A stretch of DNA of 64,000 nt from Blastococcus sp. URHD0036 (GTDB lineage: Bacteria > Actinomycetota > Actinomycetes > Mycobacteriales > Geodermatophilaceae): the NCBI RefSeq assembly GCF_000701365.1, contig NZ_JNIK01000013.1, positions 416,937-480,936 on the forward strand. The letters are read 5' to 3'. Every line of letters starts with the position of its first letter. Within the stretch, counting starts at the first letter, position 1. A program made the position numbers and the translations under genes. Shown here in pieces: positions 7,836-16,086 of the stretch. Under the pieces are notes generated by a model. That model saw only the letters and a list, made by a program, of their open reading frames with translations. It did not search any database and was not told the origin of the DNA.

Positions 7836-9260
7836 TCAGTCCTGCTCGGGGCGGGAGGGGATGAACAGCGCGGCGGTGGCGGCGGCCAGCGCGGCGAGCG
7901 CGCAGATGACGAACAGCACCCGGTAGGCGGTCAGCGAGGGCAGCGCGTAGGCACCGACCGAGATCGTGATGGCGGCCAGCAGGCTCCCACCGACGGCGCT
8001 GGCCAGCGAGCTGCCCAGGGACCGGATGAGCATGTTGAGGCCGTTGGCGGCGGCGATCTCCTCGCGCGGCGTGAACTGGTTGATCAACGCCGGCATCGAC
8101 GCGTAGCCGATGCTGGTGCCGATGCCCACCACGGTCGCGCCGAGCACCACCTGGGTCAGCGAACCGGTGAACACGATGCGCCCCAGCCAGCCGAGCGCCA
8201 CGATGACGCCGCCCACCGCGAGCACCTGGTTCGCGCCCCGCCAGGCGATGAGGCGCGCGGAGACCGGGGCGAACAGCAGCATGCAGAGGCCACCGGGCAG
8301 CATCGCCAGGCCGCCGACGACGATCGACGAGCCGAAGCCGTAGCCGCTGGACACGGGCGCCTGGACGTAGGAGGCGGTGCCGATCAGCGAGGCGAACAGC
8401 GCGAAGCCGAAGAACAGCGTGGCGATGTTGGTCAGCACGAGGGGACGACGACGCAGGGTCGAGAGATCGACCAGCGGCGACGCGATCCGGGTCTGCGACC
8501 AGCCGAAGGCGACCAGCAGGACGACCGCGAGCGCGAGCAGCCCGATCGTCTTCCCCGAGCTCCAGCCCCAGTCCGAGCCCTCCGCGAGCGGGAGCAGCAG
8601 CGAGACGAGGGTGCCGGCCAGCAGGACGGCGCCGATGACGTCGACCCGGCCACCGCTGCGGAACGGGCTCTCCGGCACGGCGAGCCAGATGCCGGCGAAG
8701 GCCATCGCCGCGGCCGCGCCGGTGATCCAGAACAGCACGTGGAAGTCGAAGTGCTCGGCGATGATCCCCGCGAAGGGCAGCCCGAGCGCACCGCCGACCC
8801 CGAGCATGGCGCTGATGAGCGCGATCGCGCTGCCGGACCGCTCGCGCGGGAGCAGGGAGCTCAGCAGCCCGATGCCGAGCGGGATGGCCGCGGCCGAGAC
8901 GCCCTGGATCGCCCGGCCGGCGATCAGCACCGCGACGTTCGTGCTGGTCGCGGTGACGACCGAGCCGACGACGAGTGCCCCGATGGCGACCAGCAGCATC
9001 CGGCGCGGACCGAACATGTCGCCCAGCCGGCCGAACAGCGGGACCGAGACGGCGGCCACGAGCAGCGTCGAGGTGAGCAGCCACTGGACGGTGTCCGCCG
9101 AGGTGTCCAGCGTCGCGGGCAGCGTCGCCAGCACCGGGATGAGCAGCGACTGGGCGAGGGACACGACGAGGGCCCCCAGCCCGACGAACAGCAACCACGG
9201 CCAGGTGCGTGCCGCGGGCTCGGTGGTGGGGGCGGGGACGGCGAGGGTCTGGGTGGTCAT
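7836..9260 (-). CDS. MFS drug:H+ antiporter (DHA2, 14-TM type)
   Basis: A 474-residue integral membrane protein with about 14 hydrophobic segments. The MFS loop motif after TM2 is clear (GRLGDMFGPRRMLL), and the TM5 region carries GVGGALGLPFAGIIAEH, the antiporter motif C region. These place it in the DHA2 exporter group that includes EmrB- and QacA-like multidrug exporters. The substrate is unknown. The start at 9260 has an AGGAG site; an in-frame ATG at 9350 is less likely. It is divergent from a TetR gene, with several palindromes in the 145-bp gap, so control by that repressor is likely. Confidence 0.9.
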   Translation of the reverse strand: MTTQTLAVPAPTTEPAARTWPWLLFVGLGALVVSLAQSLLIPVLATLPATLDTSADTVQWLLTSTLLVAAVSVPLFGRLGDMFGPRRMLLVAIGALVVGSVVTATSTNVAVLIAGRAIQGVSAAAIPLGIGLLSSLLPRERSGSAIALISAMLGVGGALGLPFAGIIAEHFDFHVLFWITGAAAAMAFAGIWLAVPESPFRSGGRVDVIGAVLLAGTLVSLLLPLAEGSDWGWSSGKTIGLLALAVVLLVAFGWSQTRIASPLVDLSTLRRRPLVLTNIATLFFGFALFASLIGTASYVQAPVSSGYGFGSSIVVGGLAMLPGGLCMLLFAPVSARLIAWRGANQVLAVGGVIVALGWLGRIVFTGSLTQVVLGATVVGIGTSIGYASMPALINQFTPREEIAAANGLNMLIRSLGSSLASAVGGSLLAAITISVGAYALPSLTAYRVLFVICALAALAAATAALFIPSRPEQD

Positions 9261-9336
9261 GCGGAAGAGAGCTCCTCGGACGCTGGGCTGAACGGTGGAA
9301 CGGCGGGACCGGCAGCGTCGCCGGGGGCCAAGACTC

Positions 9337-9403
9337 GTTGCTCGGAGCAACTACTACCGCGTAGTCAACGCCGTTGACCAACGCCTTGTCAACGACGTTG
9401 ACA
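9337..9403. promoter_or_regulatory. Cluster of four palindromes in the MFS/TetR divergent promoter
   Basis: Two copies of the dyad TCAACGNCGTTGA lie at 9365-9377 and 9389-9401, 24 bases centre to centre; the second extends to 17 bp. Two further dyads precede them: GTTGCTCGGAGCAAC at 9337-9351 and ACTACCGCGTAGT at 9353-9365. The downstream pair ends 1-3 bases before the TetR start. The twin dyads fit operators for the adjacent TetR regulator; the other dyads may serve a second protein. Confidence 0.65.
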
Positions 9404-9404
9404 G

Positions 9405-9989
9405 GTGTGCGACCGTGATGAGGTGACCATCACAGCGACCGGCGCGGGTGCCACCACCCGGAGCGCCATCGCGGCGAGCGCGCTCGCGCTGTTCGAGGAG
9501 CGCGGTTTCGCCGCCACGTCCGTCCGGGCGATCGCGGCGGCCGCCGGGGTCGATCCCGCGCTGGTGATCCGCCACTTCGGGTCCAAGGAGCAGTTGTTCG
9601 TCGAAGTGGTCGGCGGCAACCGCGGCGCCGGGCCCGAGCTCGACGGCCCGCTGGAGACCCTGGGCCGGCGGCTCGTCGAGCACGCCCTCGACCCCGCGCG
9701 GGACCGCGAGCGGCGCGCCTACGCGGCGATGGTCCGGGCGTCGGACCACGACGGGGTCCGCGACAGCCTGCGGCAGGCCGCCCGGTCGACCTTCATCGAC
9801 GGGCTGACCGCCCTGCTGACCGGCCCGTGCGTCGCCGCCCGCGCCGAGCTCATCGGAGCGCAGGTCGGCGGGCTCATGCAGGCCTGGCCCACCGTGGGCG
9901 AGGAGTTGCTGGCCACCGTCGGCCGCGAGCGGGTCATCGACCTCTACGGCGCCGCGATCCAGGCACTGGTGGACTCCCCCGCCTCCTGA
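9405..9989 (+). CDS. TetR/AcrR-family transcriptional regulator
   Basis: A 194-residue regulator. The N-terminal helix-turn-helix is at about residues 18-62 (ALFEERGFAATSVRAIAAAAGVDPALVIRHFGSKEQLF). The C-terminal ligand-binding helices end in LMQAWPTVGEELLATVG. By family rule it is a dimeric repressor released by a small ligand, here probably one exported by the divergent MFS pump. Two identical dyads sit directly upstream, so it probably also represses itself. Start is uncertain: GTG 9405 is used; GTG 9423, six codons later, is equally possible. Confidence 0.88.
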   Translation: MCDRDEVTITATGAGATTRSAIAASALALFEERGFAATSVRAIAAAAGVDPALVIRHFGSKEQLFVEVVGGNRGAGPELDGPLETLGRRLVEHALDPARDRERRAYAAMVRASDHDGVRDSLRQAARSTFIDGLTALLTGPCVAARAELIGAQVGGLMQAWPTVGEELLATVGRERVIDLYGAAIQALVDSPAS

Positions 9990-10040
9990 ACCGACCGCTC
10001 GGGACGCGCGGGAGCGACCGCCCGTCGTACCGTCGAGCAG

Positions 10041-11507
10041 GTGACCACCGCCCCGCCGTCGACCGTCTCCCTCGGCGACCGGTTCGCCCGCGAGCTGCCG
10101 GAGATGGCGCTCCCCTGGCAGGCCGAGGAGGCGCCGGACCCCCGGCTGCTCGTGCTCAACGAGCCGCTGGCGGCCGAGCTCGGGCTCGACCCGGACTCGC
10201 TGCGCAGCGGCGAGGGCGTGCGCCTCCTCGTCGGGGACGCCGTCCCCGACGGAGCGCACCCGGTGGCGCAGGCCTACGCGGGCCACCAGTTCGGCGGGTA
10301 CAACCCGCGCCTGGGCGACGGGCGGGCGCTGCTGCTCGGCGAGCTGACCGGACCCGACGGCCAGCTGCACGACCTGCACCTCAAGGGGTCCGGACCGACC
10401 CCCTTCTCCCGGGGTGGCGACGGGTTCGCCGCCGTCGGCCCGATGCTGCGCGAGTACGTGATCAGCGAGGCCATGCACGCGCTCGGCAGCCCCACGACCC
10501 GCGCGCTGGCGGTGGTGGCGACCGGCCGGCCGGTCTACCGGGAGACCGCCCTCCCGGGGGCGGTGTTGGCGCGGATCGCGAGCAGCCACCTGCGGGTCGG
10601 CAGCTTCCAGTTCGCCCGGTCCACCGGGGACGTCGACCTGCTCCGCCGGCTGGCCGACATGGCGATCGAGCGGCACCATCCGGCGGCGGCTTCCGCCGAC
10701 AACCGGTACCTGGCGCTGTACGAGGCCGTCGTCGCCGCGCAGGCATCGCTCGTCGCGCAGTGGATGCTCGTCGGCTTCATCCACGGCGTGATGAACACCG
10801 ACAACACCACCATCTCCGGCGAGACCATCGACTACGGGCCGTGCGCGTTCATGGAGGCCGTCGACCCGGACACGGTCTACAGCTCGATCGACTCGGGCGG
10901 CCGCTACCGGTTCGGCAACCAGCCGCTGGTCATCGAGTGGAACCTCGCCCGGCTCGCCGAGGCCCTGCTGCCGCTCTTCGCCGACGAGCAGGAGCGGGCG
11001 GTCGAGATCGCCGTCGAGGCGCTCAAGGGCTTCCGCCCGCGGTACGGCGCCGCCTGGGCCGCCGGCATGCGCGCCAAGCTGGGCCTGCCCGAGGGTCTGG
11101 ACGACGAGGCGACGACCGCGCTCGCCGACGACCTCCTGGCGCTGCTGCAGGCGGGGCACGTCGACCACACGACGTTCTTCCGGGCCCTGGGCTCGGCGGC
11201 CCGCGGCGACGCCGACCCCGCGCGCAACCTGTTCCTCGACCTGGCCGGCTTCGACGCCTGGGCCCAACGGTGGCGCGCCCTCGCGCCGGACGGCGACGCG
11301 ATGGACCGGGTCAACCCCGTCTACATCCCGCGCAACCACCTCGTCGAGGAGGCCCTCGACGCAGCGACGGCCGGCGACCTCGAGCCGCTGGGCCGGCTGC
11401 TCACCGCGGTGACCCGCCCGTTCGAGCAGCGGGAGGGCCTGGAGCGCTACGCGGCGCCCGCGCCGGAGGAGTTCGGCGCCGCCTACCGGACCTTCTGCGG
11501 CACCTGA
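10041..11507 (+). CDS. selO: Protein adenylyltransferase SelO (YdiU/UPF0061)
   Basis: A 488-residue pseudokinase-fold enzyme. [23 protein letters not shown] and the [17 protein letters not shown] segment are hallmarks of Sel[24 protein letters not shown] holds the metal-binding Asn and Asp of the active site. SelO transfers AMP to Ser, Thr or Tyr of target proteins and is linked to redox stress. Length fits the bacterial family. The C-terminus ends CGT; the Cys is the position occupied by selenocysteine in animal SelO and by Cys in bacteria. It starts with GTG, 51 bases after the TetR stop. Confidence 0.92.
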   Translation: MTTAPPSTVSLGDRFARELPEMALPWQAEEAPDPRLLVLNEPLAAELGLDPDSLRSGEGVRLLVGDAVPDGAHPVAQAYAGHQFGGYNPRLGDGRALLLGELTGPDGQLHDLHLKGSGPTPFSRGGDGFAAVGPMLREYVISEAMHALGSPTTRALAVVATGRPVYRETALPGAVLARIASSHLRVGSFQFARSTGDVDLLRRLADMAIERHHPAAASADNRYLALYEAVVAAQASLVAQWMLVGFIHGVMNTDNTTISGETIDYGPCAFMEAVDPDTVYSSIDSGGRYRFGNQPLVIEWNLARLAEALLPLFADEQERAVEIAVEALKGFRPRYGAAWAAGMRAKLGLPEGLDDEATTALADDLLALLQAGHVDHTTFFRALGSAARGDADPARNLFLDLAGFDAWAQRWRALAPDGDAMDRVNPVYIPRNHLVEEALDAATAGDLEPLGRLLTAVTRPFEQREGLERYAAPAPEEFGAAYRTFCGT

Positions 11508-11514
11508 CCGACCC

Positions 11515-11733
11515 TCAGCGGAGGACGTCGCGCGAGACCTCGGTGACGATCGCGCGGAAGGTCGTGGTGTCCACCTCGTCGTCCACGGTCACCCGGACGA
11601 CGTCGGCGACCTGCTGCTCGTCGGTCGGGCAGAGAGCGGCGGCGCGGGCGGCGGCCACGAGGTGCAGGTAGCGGAGGCGGTGGGCGTCCTCGGCGGACGG
11701 GGTGCCGGCGGTGGAGATGCGGTGCTCGTGCAT
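11515..11733 (-). CDS. Hypothetical small protein, 72 aa
   Basis: Not assigned to a family. It begins MHEHRISTAGTPSAEDAHRL, followed by an Ala-rich helix with one Cys (AAARAAALCPTDEQQVADVV). It ends in a short segment with TTTFRAIVTEVSRDVL. It looks like a soluble alpha/beta protein. It is convergent with selO (8-base gap). The longer open frame upstream of the ATG at 11733 is low-complexity and judged non-coding. Confidence 0.5.
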   Translation of the reverse strand: MHEHRISTAGTPSAEDAHRLRYLHLVAAARAAALCPTDEQQVADVVRVTVDDEVDTTTFRAIVTEVSRDVLR

Positions 11734-11878
11734 GGGACGACGGTGACACCGGTCACCGGCGCGTCCCGGGACGCGGGCGGGCGTGGCGGACCGATCCGTC
11801 CACCGCGTCCCACCCGCCCCGCCGGTCCCCGCGGCCCGGCCCTTCCCAACCGGCCGGTGCCCTGCCGATGAGGAGGGC

Positions 11879-12190
11879 ATGCGCGCCAGCCACCTCGCCA
11901 CCGCCCTGACCGCCTTCGCCGCCGGCCTGTCGGCCGCGACCGTGCTGCACCGCCGTGCCGAGCGGGAGCAGCACACCGCGGCCTCCGCCACGCCCGCCCC
12001 GGCGCCGATCGAGACCCCCGCTCCGGAGGTCCCGGGCGTCGTCCTGCCGTTCCTGCGCTCGGTGACCGCTGCCGCGCCGGCCACCCCGGCCCGCTGCGGG
12101 GACAACGGCGGTCTCACCAAGGCCGGCACCCCCTGCGCCGCCCGCGCCACCGGCGGCGGCCGCTGCCACCACCACCGGCTCGCCGCCTAG
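11879..12190 (+). CDS. Small exported or membrane protein with a Cys/His-rich tail
   Basis: A 103-residue protein with an AGGAGG ribosome site 2 bases too close to ideal but clear. Residues 1-22 form a hydrophobic signal or anchor (HLATALTAFAAGLSAATVL). A Pro/Ala linker follows. The last 30 residues read CGDNGGLTKAGTPCAARAT, then a GGGRCHHHR segment. The spacing of three Cys and three His suggests a small metal site. No family is certain. Its TAG shares bases with the TAG of the convergent gene at 12187. Confidence 0.6.
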   Translation: MRASHLATALTAFAAGLSAATVLHRRAEREQHTAASATPAPAPIETPAPEVPGVVLPFLRSVTAAAPATPARCGDNGGLTKAGTPCAARATGGGRCHHHRLAA

Positions 12191-12579
12191 GACGGGTCGG
12201 GGGTGAACGTGCGCCGGGCGATCCGCCAGGCGCCGTCCACCCGGCGGAACTCGTCGTGCACCCGGCCGGCGCTGACCACGGCGGTGCCGGCCAGCACCAC
12301 GATCGAGGACCGGCACCCGGCGGTGTCGCCGTCCACGTCGATGACGTGGTTCAGCGACAGCCGGTGCGTGGACCCGACCGCGAGACCGGCCGCGAACTCC
12401 AGGAGCGCCTCCCGGCCGACGACGTCGTCCCCACCGGTGCCGCCACCGACGAAGACGCCGTCCTCGGCGTAGAGCGAGGCGAAGGTCGCCGCGTCCCCCG
12501 TGTCGAGGGACAGCACGTACCGGGCGTAGAGGTCGCGGATGGCGTCACGGTCGTCGGCGAGAGAGGGCACGGCCGGCAT
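12187..12579 (-). CDS. NTF2-like (SnoaL-type) protein
   Basis: A 130-residue single-domain NTF2-fold protein: the N-terminal helix DRDAIRDLYARYVLSLDTGD, then ATFASLYAEDGVFVGG. Strands end with AWRIARRTFTPDPS. The family includes small isomerases, hydratases and ligand binders, and the substrate is unknown. The reading frame stops on the CTAG shared with the gene ending at 12190, so the two transcripts overlap at their ends. It is likely co-transcribed with the hydrolase gene upstream at 12603-13544, 23 bases away. Confidence 0.75.
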   Translation of the reverse strand: MPAVPSLADDRDAIRDLYARYVLSLDTGDAATFASLYAEDGVFVGGGTGGDDVVGREALLEFAAGLAVGSTHRLSLNHVIDVDGDTAGCRSSIVVLAGTAVVSAGRVHDEFRRVDGAWRIARRTFTPDPS

Positions 12580-12602
12580 GCTCGCACCTCGCGGCGGCGC
12601 GC

Positions 12603-13544
12603 TCAGCCCTCGCGGGTCGCCAGCAGGCGCTGGGAGAGCACCGAGTCGGCGAAGGACTCCAGCCGGGCCCACACCCGGTGCCGGGTCGGGGCGAAGTTGT
12701 GCATGTGGGCACTGCGCGGGACCAGCAGCAGCGACAGGTCCGGCGCCGAGCGGAAGACCCCGAGGTCGGCCAGGGGCTCGACGGTGACGTCCTGCTCGCC
12801 GTAGACCAGCAGGACCGGCACGCGGACCGCCGCCGCCTGCCGGGCGACCGCGAAGGGCTCCATGAGCTCGACGGCGCAGTCCGGCACGGTCGCCGACCGC
12901 CAGGGCGCGAGGTGCTCGGCGTCCATGTCGGCGGCGACGAGCTCTGGCGGCTCCTCGGGCCAGTGGAAGCTGGCGACGAAGTCGACGTCGCCCATCGCCG
13001 CGTACACAGCGTCCATCCCGTCCCCGCGGAACGCCGGCCGGCTCCCCGGCCGCCCCGTCAGCCGGGTCTGGGTGAAGCTGCTGCCCAGTGCGCCGACCGC
13101 GGCGAAGGTGCCGTGGGCGGCCTGCGTCCAGACCACGATGTGGCCGCCCATCGACTGGCCGGCGCCGACCGCCACCGCCCCGGGCGCCGCGGGCAGGTCG
13201 GGATCCAGGTCTCCGGCACGCACCTGCTCCAGCACCGCGCGGACGGCGGTGTCGCCGGCCGACGCCACCTCGGCGAAGCCCAGCGGGTGCCCGGGCACGG
13301 TGCTGTCGCCGACGCCGAGGTGGTCGACGGTGACGGTGAGCTGCCCGCGGTCGGCGTGCCACCGGGCCTGGCTGTGGCCGGGGTGGCCGTCGAGGTCCAG
13401 GTCGAAGTAGCGCCGGCCGTAGCCGCCGCCCGGGAAGAGGAAGAGGACGGCGTCGCTGCGCACCGTGTCCGGCACGTAGATGGTGACGGCGAGCTGGGCT
13501 CCCCCGCCGACGTCGATCCGGCGGTCCACGCTACGGCTGGGCAT
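12603..13544 (-). CDS. Alpha/beta hydrolase
   Basis: A 313-residue alpha/beta-hydrolase. The nucleophile elbow is GAGQSMGGHIV (G-x-S-x-G). An oxyanion-type loop FLFPGGGYG appears early. The acid is probably the Asp in LLVYGEQDVTVEPL and the His is near RSAHMHNF toward the C-terminus. The substrate is unknown; the family covers esterases, lactonases and dehalogenases. The start at 13544 (MPSRSVDRR) is used; an in-frame ATG 15 bases upstream is possible. It is divergent from the F420 oxidoreductase at 13602 with a 57-base gap. Confidence 0.85.
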   Translation of the reverse strand: MPSRSVDRRIDVGGGAQLAVTIYVPDTVRSDAVLFLFPGGGYGRRYFDLDLDGHPGHSQARWHADRGQLTVTVDHLGVGDSTVPGHPLGFAEVASAGDTAVRAVLEQVRAGDLDPDLPAAPGAVAVGAGQSMGGHIVVWTQAAHGTFAAVGALGSSFTQTRLTGRPGSRPAFRGDGMDAVYAAMGDVDFVASFHWPEEPPELVAADMDAEHLAPWRSATVPDCAVELMEPFAVARQAAAVRVPVLLVYGEQDVTVEPLADLGVFRSAPDLSLLLVPRSAHMHNFAPTRHRVWARLESFADSVLSQRLLATREG

Positions 13545-13601
13545 GACCGATGAGTACACGGCCGGGATGACCTACCGGAAGGGGTGCGAGAGGATTGCCG
13601 C

Positions 13602-14447
13602 ATGGACATCGGACCCCGCGGCGTGTGGCTCTCCCATCTCCCGGAGGGCACCGCCGACCTGCCCCGCGCAGTGGAGGACGCCGGCTACGACGTGCTGTGG
13701 ATGGCGGGAGGGATCCGGCCCGGCGTCTTCGACCAGATCGAGCAGGTCCTGGCCGCCACCGACCGGATCACCATCGGCATCGGGATCGTCAACATCTGGA
13801 TGGAGACGGCCGAGTCGGTGACCGCGGGCTGGCACCGGACCGAGGAGCGCTGGCCGGGCCGGCTGCTGGTGGGCCTGGGCATCAGCCACGCGCCGCTGGT
13901 GGACAACCTCACCGACCAGACCTACCGGCGCCCCGTGGCGACGATGCGCTCGTTCCTGGACGGCCTGGACGCGCAGACCGACCCGCTGCCGCCGGAGCGC
14001 CGGGTGCTCGGTGCGCTGGGCCCGAAGATGCTCGCCCTGGCCGCCGAGCGCACGGCCGGCACGCACCCGTACCACGTGACCGTGGCCAACACGGCCGCCG
14101 CACGGGCCGGGGTGGGTCCCGGCCGGCTCGTCGCGCCGGAGCTGCCCGTCGTCCTCACGTCCGACGTAGCGACCGGGCGGGAGACGGCCCGCGAGGCGCT
14201 GGCGCCGTACCTGGGCCTGCCCAACTACACGAACAACTGGCTCCGCTCGGGCTTCACCGAGGACGACCTCGCCGGCGGTGGCAGCGACCGCCTCGTCGAC
14301 GCGATCGTGGCCATCGGGGACGTCGATGCGATCGCGGCGCGGGTCCGGGAACACCGCGACGCCGGGGCCGACCACGTCTGCCTGCAGGTCCTGGGTCCGC
14401 GGTCCCACGACGCGGGCGCCTACCGGGAGCTGGCGACCGTCCGCTGA
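13602..14447 (+). CDS. LLM-class F420-dependent oxidoreductase
   Basis: A 281-residue TIM-barrel protein of the luciferase-like monooxygenase superfamily, in the shorter actinobacterial F420-binding group. It opens MDIGPRGVWLSHLPEG. Cofactor-pocket-like segments include ITIGIGIVNIWMETAESV and GRLLVGLGISHAPLV. The C-terminal helix region is AIAARVREHRDAGADHVCLQ. Such enzymes use reduced F420 to reduce diverse substrates. An AGAGGA site precedes the ATG by 8 bases. It is convergent with the ferredoxin (6-base gap). Confidence 0.85.
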   Translation: MDIGPRGVWLSHLPEGTADLPRAVEDAGYDVLWMAGGIRPGVFDQIEQVLAATDRITIGIGIVNIWMETAESVTAGWHRTEERWPGRLLVGLGISHAPLVDNLTDQTYRRPVATMRSFLDGLDAQTDPLPPERRVLGALGPKMLALAAERTAGTHPYHVTVANTAAARAGVGPGRLVAPELPVVLTSDVATGRETAREALAPYLGLPNYTNNWLRSGFTEDDLAGGGSDRLVDAIVAIGDVDAIAARVREHRDAGADHVCLQVLGPRSHDAGAYRELATVR

Positions 14448-14453
14448 CCCGGG

Positions 14454-14651
14454 TCAGCCCTCGCGGAGCGTGATCACCGACGCCGGGCAGGCCACCGCGG
14501 CCGCCCGGGCGGCGGCCTCCTGCCCGGGTGCGGGCGACGGCTCCAGGAGGAGGACCAGCCCCTCGTCCTCGTCCTGGTCGAACAGGTCGGGGGCGTTGAG
14601 CACGCACTGACCGGCGCCGATGCACCGGCCCCGGTCGGTCTCGACGATCAC
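14454..14651 (-). CDS. P450-associated ferredoxin, probably 3Fe-4S
   Basis: A 65-residue ferredoxin. Cys ligands are in RCIGAGQC (C-x5-C) and the later ACPASVI; the fourth Cys of a 4Fe-4S motif is missing, as in ferredoxins that serve actinobacterial P450s. The gap between the motifs is acidic (DQDEDEG). It is divergent from the P450 gene at 14761 and would pass electrons to it. The GTG start has AGGAG at a good distance. Two palindromes lie just upstream and are shared with the P450 promoter. Confidence 0.9.
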   Translation of the reverse strand: MIVETDRGRCIGAGQCVLNAPDLFDQDEDEGLVLLLEPSPAPGQEAAARAAAVACPASVITLREG

Positions 14652-14673
14652 GGCAGCTCCTCGTCTCTCATTC

Positions 14674-14706
14674 GATGCACGTCGTGCATCTATGCACGGC
14701 GTGCAT
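14674..14706. promoter_or_regulatory. Twin palindromic operator in the ferredoxin/P450 promoter
   Basis: Two nearly identical perfect dyads of the form ATGCACGNCGTGCAT lie at 14674-14690 (17 bp) and 14692-14706 (15 bp). They are 17 bases centre to centre. They sit in the 109-bp divergent gap. The obvious partner is the TetR protein encoded two genes to the right (16087-16740), which is co-directional with the P450 gene. Confidence 0.7.
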
Positions 14707-14760
14707 GACCAGACTAGCGTCCTCCTCGACGTCCGACGGCCCGGAGAAGAGGACACCCCG

Positions 14761-16074
14761 ATGACCACCGACGACACGCAGACGAGCACCGTCGAGCCGC
14801 ACCTGATCGAGATGCGCCGCCCGCTCGAGGCCGACATGGTGGAGCACCCGCCCGGCTGCCCGTTCGACCCGGCTCCGGGGCTGCTCGCCCGGCGCGGGCA
14901 GGGGCCGGTGCAGCCGATCTCGCTGACCAACGGCCTGACCGTGTACCTGGTGACCGGCTTCGACGAGGGCCGGGCCGTGCTCGCCGACCAGCGGTTCAGC
15001 GCCGACAAGTTCCGCAACCGCGACGTCACCGCGATGCAGCCCGAGGAGGTCGCGGCCCTGGGCAAGGAGGCGGCCGGGCGGGGCGTGTGCCCGGTGATCC
15101 CGTTCGAGGACGCGCCGCCGCGCACCGACGGCTACTTCATCTTCATGGACCCGCCCGAGCACACCCGGCTGCGCCGGCTGCTCACCGGCCAGTTCACCGT
15201 GCGCCGCATGAAGCAGCTGGAGTCCCGGGTGCGGGAGATCGCCGCGGAGCACATCGAGGCGATGCAGGCCGCCGGAACCGGGGCCGACCTCGTCCCGGCC
15301 TTCGCGATGCCCATCCCCTCGCTGATGATCTGCGAGCTGCTCGGCGTCGACTACGCCGACCGGGAGGAGTTCCAGGAGTACACGTCCGTGAGCACCAACG
15401 TGCTCGCCAGCGACGAGGAGAAGGCGGCCTCGGCCGCCGGGCAGTACGCCTTCATGGGCAAGCTGGTCGCACAGAAGCGGGCCACCCCCGGCGACGACCT
15501 CATCTCGGGGCTGATCCAGGTCAGCGACCCGGCGCTGACCGACTCCGAGCTGATCGACATCTCCCTCACGCTGCTCGGCGCCGGCCACGAGACGACGGCG
15601 AACATGCTCGGGCTGGGTGCGCTGGCGTTGCTGTCCCACCCCGAGCAGCTCGCCGCGCTGCGGGCGGACCCGACGCTGTTCGACAACGCCGTCGAGGAGC
15701 TGCTGCGCTACCTGAGCATCATCCAGCTCGGCGTCACCCGGATCGCCATGGACGACGTCACCCTGGCCGGGGTCGACATCCCCAAGGGCGCGACCGTCAT
15801 GCTCGCCGCCCCGGAGGCCAACCGGGACCCGGCGCACTTCGACCACCCCGACCAGCTGGACGTGACCCGCCCGCGACCGCCGCACCTGACGTTCGGCCAC
15901 GGCGTGCACCAGTGCCTGGGTCAGCAGCTGGCGCGGATCGAGATGAGCATCGGCCTGCAGGTGCTGTTCGAGCAGCTGCCCGAACTGCGCCTGGCCGTGC
16001 CGGTGGAGGAGGTCCCCGTGAAGAACGAGATGCTCCTCTTCGGCGTGCGCTCCCTGCCGGTGACCTGGGCATGA
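14761..16074 (+). CDS. Cytochrome P450
   Basis: A 437-residue P450. The I-helix oxygen-activation motif is LLGAGHETTAN. The K-helix ExxR is in VEELLRYLS. The heme loop FGHGVHQCLGQQLAR puts the thiolate Cys at residue 385. The N-terminus with GCPFDPAPG resembles the soluble CYP105-like actinobacterial group, which typically hydroxylates terpenoid or xenobiotic substrates; the substrate here is unknown. Redox partner: the divergent ferredoxin at 14454-14651. The TetR gene 12 bases downstream and the twin palindromes upstream suggest ligand-induced expression. Confidence 0.95.
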   Translation: MTTDDTQTSTVEPHLIEMRRPLEADMVEHPPGCPFDPAPGLLARRGQGPVQPISLTNGLTVYLVTGFDEGRAVLADQRFSADKFRNRDVTAMQPEEVAALGKEAAGRGVCPVIPFEDAPPRTDGYFIFMDPPEHTRLRRLLTGQFTVRRMKQLESRVREIAAEHIEAMQAAGTGADLVPAFAMPIPSLMICELLGVDYADREEFQEYTSVSTNVLASDEEKAASAAGQYAFMGKLVAQKRATPGDDLISGLIQVSDPALTDSELIDISLTLLGAGHETTANMLGLGALALLSHPEQLAALRADPTLFDNAVEELLRYLSIIQLGVTRIAMDDVTLAGVDIPKGATVMLAAPEANRDPAHFDHPDQLDVTRPRPPHLTFGHGVHQCLGQQLARIEMSIGLQVLFEQLPELRLAVPVEEVPVKNEMLLFGVRSLPVTWA

Positions 16075-16086
16075 CAGGCAGCTGAC

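Noticed and set aside
7257..9377. A 706-codon rightward open frame across the carbonic anhydrase and MFS genes
   Set aside because: It is antisense to two clear genes and has low-complexity Arg/Gly/Asp/Gln composition typical of frames opened by high GC.
9354..11339. A 661-codon leftward frame across TetR and selO
   Set aside because: It is antisense to selO and TetR, both of which have recognised motifs; its composition is low complexity.
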